From Arthrobacter woluwensis (GTDB lineage Bacteria > Actinomycetota > Actinomycetes > Actinomycetales > Micrococcaceae): DNA of 64,000 nt. The notes beneath the pieces are model-generated. The model saw only the letters and a list, made by a program, of their open reading frames with translations. It was not told the origin of the DNA and searched no databases. Of this stretch, positions 1 through 7,797 are shown in pieces; the stretch's first letter is position 1, and every line of letters starts with the position of its first letter. Position numbers and translations under genes: made by a program. The stretch covers positions 1,178,001-1,242,000 of the forward strand of contig NZ_JAUSXR010000001.1 in NCBI RefSeq assembly GCF_030816155.1, written 5' to 3'.

Positions 1-480
1 GAGGCGGGGCTGTCCGCCGGCGCCGTGTACGTGTACTACCGCAGCAAGGAGCAGCTGACGATCGACGTCGGGCGGAAGGTGCTCGGCGAGCGGGTCGCCA
101 TGCTGGAGGAGTACCTGGGCCACGACCAGGTGCCCGCGCCGGTGGAGGTCATCCCGGCGTTCCTCGAACAGATGCCCGAGAACGGCTTCTTCCCCGGCGT
201 CGCCGTGCAGGTCTGGGGCGAGGCGATCCACTCGCCGGCGCTGGCCGAGACGGCGGAGAAGCTCATCGGCGAGATCGGCGGTCACTTCGCCGACTACTTC
301 GCCGCCTGGTTCCGCCAGTCGCGCGGGCTGGGGGAGCGCGAGGCCCAGGCCGAGGGCCGTCGCGTGGCGCCCGCCGTGTTAGGGATGGTGCAGGGCTACA
401 TGGTGCAGAGCGTCTTCCTCGACGACGGCGCGCGGGCGCGGTATCGCGAGGCTGTGGCGGTGGTTGTTGGTGGGCTGTGA
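1..480 (+). CDS. TetR-family transcriptional regulator (5' truncated by window edge)
   Basis: The frame is open from base 1, so the gene begins before the window. The first visible residues (EAGLSAGAVYVYYRSKEQL) match the recognition helix and following Y-x-Y-F/Y-x-x-K-E-x-L motif of TetR-type helix-turn-helix domains. What remains is the end of the DNA-binding domain plus a ~135-residue helical ligand-binding/dimerisation domain. The family represses neighbouring genes and is released by small ligands. The ligand and targets cannot be read here because the upstream side is missing. The gene ends about 160 bases before tRNA-Pro and is chromosomal backbone, outside the integrated element. Confidence 0.85.
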   Translation, partial: EAGLSAGAVYVYYRSKEQLTIDVGRKVLGERVAMLEEYLGHDQVPAPVEVIPAFLEQMPENGFFPGVAVQVWGEAIHSPALAETAEKLIGEIGGHFADYFAAWFRQSRGLGEREAQAEGRRVAPAVLGMVQGYMVQSVFLDDGARARYREAVAVVVGGL

Positions 481-641
481 GGGGTGCTGGGGGCGGTGCT
501 CGCGATGCGTTTGTGGCGTGCTGGCTGTGGGCGACACGAGGGGTCTCCGGGGTGGCGAGGATTTCGCATCTGGGCCGGTTTTCGTATAGGGTAGAACCCG
601 TTGCTTGAACGGCCGCGAACAGCGATAACGGTCAGGCAAGG

Positions 642-716
<75 letters not shown>

Positions 717-719
717 AAG

Positions 720-755
720 AAAGTCGCGGAAACTCACGGGTTTCCGCGACTTTTT
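720..755 (+). terminator. Rho-independent terminator after tRNA-Pro
   Basis: AAAGTCGCGGAAAC pairs with GTTTCCGCGACTTT around a short loop and ends in a run of five T. It lies just inside the element, so the element supplies its own terminator for the reconstituted tRNA. The likely original terminator is at 14323-14357 beyond attR. Confidence 0.85.
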
Positions 756-814
756 CGTTGGTGAGATTTGATCCAGTCATCACAAACCCATCACTTTGAC
801 ACTCCGTACCGCAC

Positions 815-840
815 GTTGAGCGAGCGCAGCGAGTCGAAAC
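815..840. repeat. Dispersed intergenic repeat-like motif
   Basis: The stretch beginning GTTGAGCGAGCGCAGCGAG and ending TCGAAAC resembles a short repeat that is common between genes in Microbacteriaceae genomes. Only one copy is visible in this window, so calling it a repeat is recall and not observation. If correct it hints at where the element came from. Confidence 0.3.
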
Positions 841-897
841 CAAGGTCCTCCCCGGTTGCTGTCGGTTCGTGCGGCGACGGCTCCGCACCTGTTCGGC

Positions 898-1143
898 ATG
901 GACACCGAACGCATCACAGAGAACCCGTGGGGCCTGGAGCCCCTGCTCGACGTTGGCGAGTTCGCCGCTTACCTGGGCGTTCCCGTCTCGACGGTCTACG
1001 ACTGGCGCACCCGCGGCCTCGGTCCGCGCGCGTATCGCTTCGGCAAGCATCTGAAGTTCGCGCTCTCGGACGGTGCGGATCTGGATCGAGCAGCAGCGCG
1101 CCCCCGAGCCGCCAGCGTCGGCGGACGGGCGGTGAGCCGATGA
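898..1143 (+). CDS. Excisionase-like helix-turn-helix protein, C-terminus frameshifted
   Basis: This is an 81-residue MerR/excisionase-type winged helix. LLDVGEFAAYLGVPVSTVYD followed by WRTRGLGP and GKHLKFALSD is the usual HTH_17 pattern of element-encoded recombination directionality factors. After SD (codon ending at 1071) the frame appears to slip by one base. The +1 frame reads VRIWIEQQRAPEPPASADGR and then a stop at 1133-1135, which is the tail expected for the family, while the open frame gives an unrelated arginine-rich tail. One extra G at about 1072 explains this. The open frame overlaps the integrase start by four bases (ATGA), whereas the repaired gene would end 4 bases before it. 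There is no clear ribosome-binding site at 898. Confidence 0.6.
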   Translation: MDTERITENPWGLEPLLDVGEFAAYLGVPVSTVYDWRTRGLGPRAYRFGKHLKFALSDGADLDRAAARPRAASVGGRAVSR

Positions 1144-2321
1144 GCCGGCAGCGGTTGAGCATCGGTACCTTCGGGGAGATCGGCCACCTCGTGAGCCCCA
1201 GCGGACGGGTCGTCGCGCGTGCCCGCTACCGCGACTGGGATGGCAAGACGCGGCTTGTTCAGTCGACTGGGGATACACGGAAGTCCGCGGAGCGGGCGTT
1301 GAAGGCGAAGTTCGCCGACCGGAGCCTCTTCCAGCCGTCGTCCTCGGCGCTCACGCCGGATAGCCCGTTCCCGGACCTGGTCGCGTACTGGCTCGAGGAT
1401 CTTGAGCTCGAAGACCAACTGTCGAAGCGAACCCTGCAGCTGTATGAGCGGAACATGCAGACGCTCGTCCTGCCGGTCTTCGGGAACCTGACCTTGCGGG
1501 AGATCGGCGTCACCCTTTGCGATCACTTCCTCAAGCAGCTCGCGAAGCAGAGCTACAACCGCGCCAAGCAGGCCCGCGTGGTCCTCCGACTCGCACTCGG
1601 TCTCGCCGTCAGACATGAGGTGCTGCCGCGGAACCCGATGGACCACGTCTCGCGACTGCACCGGCCGGCGTGCACTCCGAACGCGTTGACACCGGCGGAG
1701 GTGAACGCGATCCGCACGGCGATCGCGTACTGGGAGGGCGGACGCTCGATCTCCGGTCCCAAGCCCGACGGACAGCTCGGCACGATCATCGAGGTCATGC
1801 TCGGCACCTCCGCCCGCATCGGCGAAGTCCTCGCCATCCGCCGCCGCGACATCGACGTCACCAGCCCGACCCCTTCCATCCGGATCACCGGCACGGTCGT
1901 CAGTCACCGGGGTGAGCCGACCAAGCGGCAGGATCGCCCGAAGACAGCGAAGTCCAGGCGTACGGTAGCGATCCCCTCGTTCACCGCTGAAGCGGTACGA
2001 CGCAGGCTGACCCGGTTGGAGGATACGTCACTAGACGCGTTGTTGTTCTGCAGCCGTGAGGGAACGCCGCTGACGACGAACAACGTGCGCCGTCAGCTCC
2101 GGCACGTGCTCGACCTTGCCGGCATCACCGGGATCACGCCGCACATGTTCCGCCGCACGGTCGCGACCGCGATCAACGAGCAGGGCGGCGTCGAACTCGC
2201 TGCCGAGTTGCTCGGGCACACGGACCCGAAGATCACGATCCAGCACTACATTCGCCGCAGCGAGATGGTGAACCCCGCGACCGCCGAGATGTTGGATCGT
2301 GTCTTCTCAAGGGAAGAATGA
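1140..2321 (+). CDS. Tyrosine site-specific integrase
   Basis: This 393-residue phage-type integrase catalyses recombination between the tRNA-Pro attB and the element att site. The N-terminal ~65 residues form an arm-binding region (GxVVARARYRDWDGKTR). A SAM-like core-binding domain follows at about 75-170, then the catalytic domain. The catalytic residues are visible: R226 in TSARIGEV, H335-x-x-R338 in TPHMFRRT, H360 in LLGHTDP and nucleophile Y370 in IQHYI. The ATG overlaps the stop of the upstream excisionase-like frame, so the two are probably co-transcribed. Length and motif order look intact. Confidence 0.93.
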   Translation: MSRQRLSIGTFGEIGHLVSPSGRVVARARYRDWDGKTRLVQSTGDTRKSAERALKAKFADRSLFQPSSSALTPDSPFPDLVAYWLEDLELEDQLSKRTLQLYERNMQTLVLPVFGNLTLREIGVTLCDHFLKQLAKQSYNRAKQARVVLRLALGLAVRHEVLPRNPMDHVSRLHRPACTPNALTPAEVNAIRTAIAYWEGGRSISGPKPDGQLGTIIEVMLGTSARIGEVLAIRRRDIDVTSPTPSIRITGTVVSHRGEPTKRQDRPKTAKSRRTVAIPSFTAEAVRRRLTRLEDTSLDALLFCSREGTPLTTNNVRRQLRHVLDLAGITGITPHMFRRTVATAINEQGGVELAAELLGHTDPKITIQHYIRRSEMVNPATAEMLDRVFSREE

Positions 2322-2392
2322 GGAATGCTCTCCACCGCGGTACTCAGAGTGGAGAAGGCCATACGGGAGAGTGGCCGGAGGATCGGATGGCA

Positions 2393-2659
2393 TCACGGCT
2401 CGGATTGCTCAGGACTTGCCATGTGAGTGAGCACTGCCTGCAACGCGGCGACGATCTGTTCAGGCGCGAACCCGTCTGTGCTATTGATGCTCTCCCAGAA
2501 CCGGTCGTACGCTTCGGTCGCGAACTTCAGGAAGCTCCAGAGCGCAGGGGCCTCCTGTTCGGCGGTGGTGAGGAACTCCGCCCAGCGATCGCGGTCCTCG
2601 AGGAGGTACGCGACCCCTCGCACCGTGTGGAGCCGAGCCTCTTCGTTGTCGAAACGCAT
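2393..2659 (-). CDS. Small hypothetical protein (88 aa)
   Basis: The ATG at 2659-2657 follows a strong AAGGAG ribosome-binding site. The protein starts MRFDNEEARLHTVRGVAYLL and is acidic, soluble-looking and mainly helical, with no signal peptide or membrane segment. I do not recognise the family. It lies convergent to the integrase inside the element, between the integrase and the recombinase remnant, and could be cargo or an element accessory gene. The strong ribosome-binding site and compositionally sensible protein support a real gene. Confidence 0.65.
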   Translation of the reverse strand: MRFDNEEARLHTVRGVAYLLEDRDRWAEFLTTAEQEAPALWSFLKFATEAYDRFWESINSTDGFAPEQIVAALQAVLTHMASPEQSEP

Positions 2660-2827
2660 GTTGCTTCTCCTTAGATCGTCGGGCGGGTCTTGTTCATGCC
2701 CTTCACGACAGGTGCGCGCCGCCACCCCAAAGCTCTGATGGAAGCGGTGAGGGCGCCACGATCCGCCACTCGGGACGAGTGAGGCTGATGGCTGGCGAGT
2801 GGTGCCAGGTAGCGATAGGCGGGCCAG

Positions 2828-2872
2828 GTTCGCAGTGAGAAGGTCAGGGGTTCGAATCCCCTTAGGTCCGCC
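2828..2872 (+). pseudogene. tRNA 3'-end fragment (possible old attachment site)
   Basis: AGGGG-TTCGAAT-CCCCT (2846-2862) is a perfect T-arm. It is preceded by a plausible variable loop (AAGGTC) and part of an anticodon 3' stem, and followed by TAGGTCCGCC like an acceptor strand. No matching 5' half lies upstream, so it is a fragment. tRNA identity could not be determined. It directly abuts the point where the serine recombinase remnant loses homology, which suggests a decayed attachment site of a second, older element. Confidence 0.5.
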
Positions 2873-2904
2873 TGGCGCGCGTTGTGCGAAACGACCGGTG
2901 ATCG

Positions 2905-3327
2905 TGTGCCGTTCGGAGTCATGTCGATGCCCTTGGTACTTGATATGAGTCGGGCGCCCGCAGCATGAACGGCCTGGGTGATTGCGATGTCGTCGGCACG
3001 TGGTCGGGCCAGCCGGTCGAGCTTGTGGACGATGACGTAGTCGACGGGATGCTCCTGCAGATAGGTGAGCATCCGTTGGAGCTCTGGGCGGTTCGTGCTT
3101 CGGCCCGATTGACCACGATCAACGAACTCAGCGGAGATGAGAGCGCCCAGTCCGTGCGCTTGCTTTCTGTTCGCCTCGTGCTGGGCCGGGATAGAGAAAC
3201 CCTCTCGCTCGCCTCCACGGTCAGCTTGGAGAACCGTCGAGACACGGATATACGAGACGGCTGAAAGAGGCGAGGACGCTGCGCGGATCCAAGTTAAAAC
3301 GGGAGAAGGTTTGAGAAGATGAGCCAT
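2905..3327 (-). pseudogene. Serine recombinase remnant (N-terminal catalytic domain only)
   Basis: The minus strand encodes a resolvase/invertase catalytic domain: SYIRVST with the nucleophilic serine, GFSIPAQ, FVDRGQSGRSTNRPELQRML, VDYVIVHKLDRLARP and a degenerate version of the usual ExxDTPxG ending (KGIDMTPNGT). Similarity stops near 2905, and the frame then runs through the antisense of a tRNA fragment. Large serine recombinases need several hundred further residues for DNA binding, so this copy cannot be functional. The start is uncertain (ATG at 3327 has no clear ribosome-binding site). It is a relic of an earlier mobile element. Confidence 0.75.
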
Positions 3328-3369
3328 TCTGTCAACGCTGACAGCAGGGGCTACTGAGGACATCCCGTC

Positions 3370-6300
3370 TTGAACTCGTCCGCGGCGGAGGAAGATTGGC
3401 GCCGCGAGCACCTCCAACGTCGATCTCTGTACCTGTTGACGCACCCAGTTGTGTCACTGGCCGCCGATACTATCAAATACATGACACGTCGAAGCTCCGA
3501 GCGCGCGGTAGCCGAAGCGCGCCGACGAGGTGCCGCGCAGGAGCGCCGCGGTCAGAAACGGGAGACCTTATCTCCTGCCAGCCCAGCGTCAACTAGCGTG
3601 CCAAGCGACTCACAGGCTGCATTGTGGGTCGCTTCCCGAGCCGGTGCGCGTGCCGGGCGCGGCTTTCGTTTTCAGGATCTGGTCGCGACGCTCGTCGTAT
3701 TGCGTCTGTGGAGCGAAGGCGACGCGACCGCGTTAGTGACGCCGGAAGGGTACGACGACATTTCGGTGCAGTCGTCCAGCGGGGCGTTCTTCATCCAGGT
3801 CAAGTCGCGACGCGATAGTGCGGGCGATTTCGCGGCGACGGACCTACGCAAGGACTTGCGTTCCGTAGCAAAGGCTTGGGTGAAGCGTAGGGACGCCGGA
3901 CTCCCAGCCACGACGACCCTCTTGCTCGAGCGCCCGGTCGCTCGAATCCCCGTACCCGAGTGGGGGAGTGAGGGTGCACAACCTGGCTCGAGTCCCCCGA
4001 GTGAATTGGCTAAGGAACTTGACGCTCTATCGTTCGAAAACGATCAGGATTCGGTTGCCTTTGCGGCCTCCGCCTCAGTTGTAGTCTGTCCTGACCCGCA
4101 CGCGCGGGCGATCAGCATCATTACCGGAACTCGCGATTTTCCGGATGGTCTTGCGGAGATCATTGTGGCTGCCGTCTGCACCCAAGTGGGTCAGGCTAGC
4201 GACGCGAACGCGGACCCGGATATCGCGAAGCGCGCGACCGTGGAAATCGCAGGCATCGATGTCCTCATAGACCAGGTCCTTGCGACCGTCGACCTCGAAT
4301 TGCTCGATGAGGCAAGGTCGTTGGGGATCTGCGAGGCAATCGACTGGAGATCATCTGCTGATGGTTCGGACCTACGGCAGGGCGTGCACGTGGGAGCTTC
4401 TCACGTCGTTGCCGGGTTGCTCGTGCCTCGTGTTGAACTCACACAGCAGGTGGTCGAAGTCGCGGCGACCCGCCGGTTGGCAGTCATCGCCGGACCGAGC
4501 GGCAGCGGCAAGAGCGCACTCGCGTACGCAGCCGCGTACGAAACCCGGAGGCTATATCGCTGGCAGCATGTCCACTCGTTGACACCAACGGGGCGCACAG
4601 GGCGCGATGCTGTCGCACTTCTTTCCGCGCGCATTGAGGCTTTGCGGCCGAGTGCGTATGCGCCTGTGGGGGTCCTCATCGACGACGCTGGGCGCCACGA
4701 CTCAGATCTCCTCGATCGACTACTGAGACGGCTCGCGGACCTGTCGAACGTGATCGCCATTGTTTCGATTCGAGAGGAAGACCGCTTCCCTGTCCCGCTG
4801 TTGTCGGCCATCGCCACGATAACGCCGATGCTTGACGACAGCTTTGCAGAGCAGCTTTGGCGCGACTACCGGGCGGACAATCTCACTGAATGGGCCGGAT
4901 GGCGGGAACCAGCCGAGCGAGCAGGCGGCCTTCTACTGGAGTACGTCACGCTGCTCACCGAGGGTGTGAATCTCGCCACCGTCGTCAGCGCGCAAGTCGC
5001 CGCACGCGAATCAGACCCGAGTCGACATCTTGAGCTTGAGATCCTCCGGCTCGCATCGTGTGCCAACCAATACGGCGTCGCCGTCCCTGCCCATGCGATC
5101 CAATCCGCTCTGGATGCCGATCACGGCGCATTCGTCGCTGCCAGCCGCCGCCTCATAGACGAGCACCTTATCGTTGAGGACTCGGGCAACCTCATGCGGC
5201 CGCTGCACGAAATCCGATCCGCAGCACTCGCCCGGGCAGCTCACCCCTTTGGGCAGCAGGACACTCTCCAGCGCATTGTCCCTCTAGTGACCAGCGCCGA
5301 GCTCGCGCGATTTCTCCGACGAGCACTCGAGTCCGGGGCTGACCAAGCCGTGATGATCCAGGCCGCAACCGAGCGCATCACACGCGATCGCACTCTCCAG
5401 ACGCTCGTCGCAGTCGCATCCGCTTTCCGTGCTGATGGACTTCGAAGGCGGGCCGACGACTGGAAGCGCATCCTCGATGAATGTGACGTTGATGCTGGCA
5501 AGGCTGTAAATGCGTTTACGATGTCTCGCACCAAGCCGCGCCCCGACACAGAACATCTCTTCAAGCCCGAGATTGTGGCAGCCATTGAGAGGCTCCGCAG
5601 CGTCCCGACCGATCCAGATCTGCAACCCTTGTGGCGAAAGATCGACGCGACGCTGGTCGAAGACCTCACGACCGCTGCGGTCCTCGATGACGAGGCACCC
5701 CAACTCCTGTTGCAGGCCATCACTGTACTTCGCGGTTTTGACGTCACAGCTCTGGAGGCCACCGCGGGTGCAATCGGTGCACGCCTGACGGGATGGCCGC
5801 TGCACGACTCGGCCGACATGACGGAGGCGTTACGTCGCGCGGCACCTGAGCTTGCGGAACACGCTGTCATCACAGCCGGCGGCGAGCAGCTCCTCCTGCG
5901 CAGGATCGCGACAGAAACACCGTGGCTAGCGTCGCTGGAACGCGTAGCCGACGGGGTGGATGGCAGATGGATCTTCATCGACGAGGAGCTACAGCCGAAC
6001 CAGAACGACGCGGTCGTTGAGGTCTGCCGACTGGCCCTCGCTCTTGCGCCGACAGCGTTGATCGCCCGGGTGGGTGCGGTGGATGCCCTCGGGCGCTTGG
6101 CCAAGCTCGGCGACTACCCGCTCGCTGACAAAGCGATTCCCCGAGAGAATTTGCCCCATGCCCTCGAAGTCTCCGATAACAGAGCCCAGGCTCGAGCCTT
6201 GTCGCGAAAGTACGGCGCGGGCACGTTGACGTCCAAGCTTGCGGCCGAGGCGATAGCACTCGGGGCGCTCCTCGATCTGCTCCCAGAGATCGCGATCGCC

Positions 6301-7599
6301 CACCTAGGCAATCGAACTGTGCCTCGAACGATCGTTCGCCGGCTCGAATCGGTCACCGCGCTGCTTTCCGAGATGGACTCTCCGGCAGACGAGGGCTACA
6401 CGGACGAAGTGCCCGGCGCTCTCGGTGACTATCCCGTCGAGAGCGACGCCGCCACCGTCGTGCGAATGCTGCTCCAGCAAGTCATTCCAAGTCTTGCACG
6501 GGCAGATATAGCCGAGCGGCGCCCCATCCTGACTGTCGGAACGCTCGACAGTCTCATCCAGAAGGTCGGTGCACTGATCGAACTCGACCGATACCGCTAC
6601 CTCCCCGACCCGCCCGATTGCGCTCAGCTACTCGACTCTCTCCGCCAATTGCGAATAATCGCGTCCGCCAGTGCAGGATCGGACTCATCAGTCCGCCTAT
6701 CCATGCGGGCCGCTGCTGGGCGACACACGGGAACCGCTCGGATCGCCGCAGCAGCTACCGTTGCGACCGAGCGCTCTTCCGCAGCCTTGCAGAAAGAGGC
6801 TGATCGAATGCAACTTGCGCTCGCAGACGCGGGGTACGCGGTCGCCGTAGTGCCGAGCCTCTCCGATCACACGATGATGAGTTGGCCGCCCGGAGACCTA
6901 GCGATTATCGTGGAAGGAGAGTGCCTCCTCGCCCATCTAATTGCTCTCGCATCTCTCGCGGATGCTGCGAGAACTGCTGTCGAACATCCAGACCGGCGTA
7001 TATGGATTGGACTGCGCTCAGCTAACGGCTACTTGTCTGCCTCGATCTTCCAGGTTGCGCATCACGGGGTGATCCCACTTGGCGATCGTGGAGCGCCGTC
7101 CGCATTCGCAGGCTCGATCGCTGCGACCCCAATTTCTGATCCCTATGCGGCTTACCTCAAGCAAGCTCGTCGTCTCTCATCGATCGCAGCCGTCATCGCG
7201 ATCCGCGGGAGCACTCTGATTCCCGACGTGGAAGGACGGGTGCTTGACGAATCCTGGGACCGTCTCGTCGGCCTCAAAGCGCAGATCGATGAACTCACCT
7301 CCGCTCACGCCGGGACCGAGTACGTGTCCGCGCTCAGCAACATCTTGACGGTCATCGGCGCAGCGATCACTGATGACCTGTCGGCTGCAATTGGCCTAGC
7401 GGAGAAGGGGCAATCTGGATGGGATGAGATCGCGAGCCTGCAGAGTCCGATGCTGCTTGATACGGAACAGGCGGCCATATCGGGCACTGACGCTGCGATT
7501 GTCTATGGTACGGCTGTTGTCATCGCGGACATCGAGGACGATTTTGTGGGTGCGGATGCCCGCGTTGCACACATGCAGGAACATGAGGCGAGTTCCTAA
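3370..7599 (+). CDS. PD-(D/E)XK nuclease-STAND NTPase (Avs/Cap4-like), candidate defence protein
   Basis: This is a very large protein of 1409 residues. At about 85-190 there is a restriction-endonuclease-like domain: RGFRFQDLV, D129-D130 in GYDDISVQ, and Q143-V-K145 in FFIQVKSR. This resembles DUF4297/Cap4-type DNases. A P-loop follows at about 370-385 (GPSGSGKS, residues 375-382) with a Walker B-like strand VGVLIDDA (about 433-440). The remaining ~900 residues are helical and repeat-like, as in STAND sensors. Such proteins recognise a phage product, oligomerise and unleash the nuclease (known for Avs proteins; inferred here). The TTG start at 3370 has GAGGA 9 bases upstream; ATG at 3481 is the alternative. 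No partner gene is adjacent on the same strand. Confidence 0.8.
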   Translation: MNSSAAEEDWRREHLQRRSLYLLTHPVVSLAADTIKYMTRRSSERAVAEARRRGAAQERRGQKRETLSPASPASTSVPSDSQAALWVASRAGARAGRGFRFQDLVATLVVLRLWSEGDATALVTPEGYDDISVQSSSGAFFIQVKSRRDSAGDFAATDLRKDLRSVAKAWVKRRDAGLPATTTLLLERPVARIPVPEWGSEGAQPGSSPPSELAKELDALSFENDQDSVAFAASASVVVCPDPHARAISIITGTRDFPDGLAEIIVAAVCTQVGQASDANADPDIAKRATVEIAGIDVLIDQVLATVDLELLDEARSLGICEAIDWRSSADGSDLRQGVHVGASHVVAGLLVPRVELTQQVVEVAATRRLAVIAGPSGSGKSALAYAAAYETRRLYRWQHVHSLTPTGRTGRDAVALLSARIEALRPSAYAPVGVLIDDAGRHDSDLLDRLLRRLADLSNVIAIVSIREEDRFPVPLLSAIATITPMLDDSFAEQLWRDYRADNLTEWAGWREPAERAGGLLLEYVTLLTEGVNLATVVSAQVAARESDPSRHLELEILRLASCANQYGVAVPAHAIQSALDADHGAFVAASRRLIDEHLIVEDSGNLMRPLHEIRSAALARAAHPFGQQDTLQRIVPLVTSAELARFLRRALESGADQAVMIQAATERITRDRTLQTLVAVASAFRADGLRRRADDWKRILDECDVDAGKAVNAFTMSRTKPRPDTEHLFKPEIVAAIERLRSVPTDPDLQPLWRKIDATLVEDLTTAAVLDDEAPQLLLQAITVLRGFDVTALEATAGAIGARLTGWPLHDSADMTEALRRAAPELAEHAVITAGGEQLLLRRIATETPWLASLERVADGVDGRWIFIDEELQPNQNDAVVEVCRLALALAPTALIARVGAVDALGRLAKLGDYPLADKAIPRENLPHALEVSDNRAQARALSRKYGAGTLTSKLAAEAIALGALLDLLPEIAIAHLGNRTVPRTIVRRLESVTALLSEMDSPADEGYTDEVPGALGDYPVESDAATVVRMLLQQVIPSLARADIAERRPILTVGTLDSLIQKVGALIELDRYRYLPDPPDCAQLLDSLRQLRIIASASAGSDSSVRLSMRAAAGRHTGTARIAAAATVATERSSAALQKEADRMQLALADAGYAVAVVPSLSDHTMMSWPPGDLAIIVEGECLLAHLIALASLADAARTAVEHPDRRIWIGLRSANGYLSASIFQVAHHGVIPLGDRGAPSAFAGSIAATPISDPYAAYLKQARRLSSIAAVIAIRGSTLIPDVEGRVLDESWDRLVGLKAQIDELTSAHAGTEYVSALSNILTVIGAAITDDLSAAIGLAEKGQSGWDEIASLQSPMLLDTEQAAISGTDAAIVYGTAVVIADIEDDFVGADARVAHMQEHEASS

Positions 7600-7797
7600 G
7601 TCGGTAGGTCGTCATTTATGGAATGGCTGGCAGATCCTCGGTGCAGGGTTTCTTGACGTGCCGTCAGAGACTACCGGAATCATGCAAACCGGGCATATCG
7701 TGACGTGCTCTGCTCGCGTCCGCCATACCGAGACGCGACATCGCCCCGACCCTAACGGGCACGACACGTCGCGCGCATCCGCCTCACCGGCGCATCG

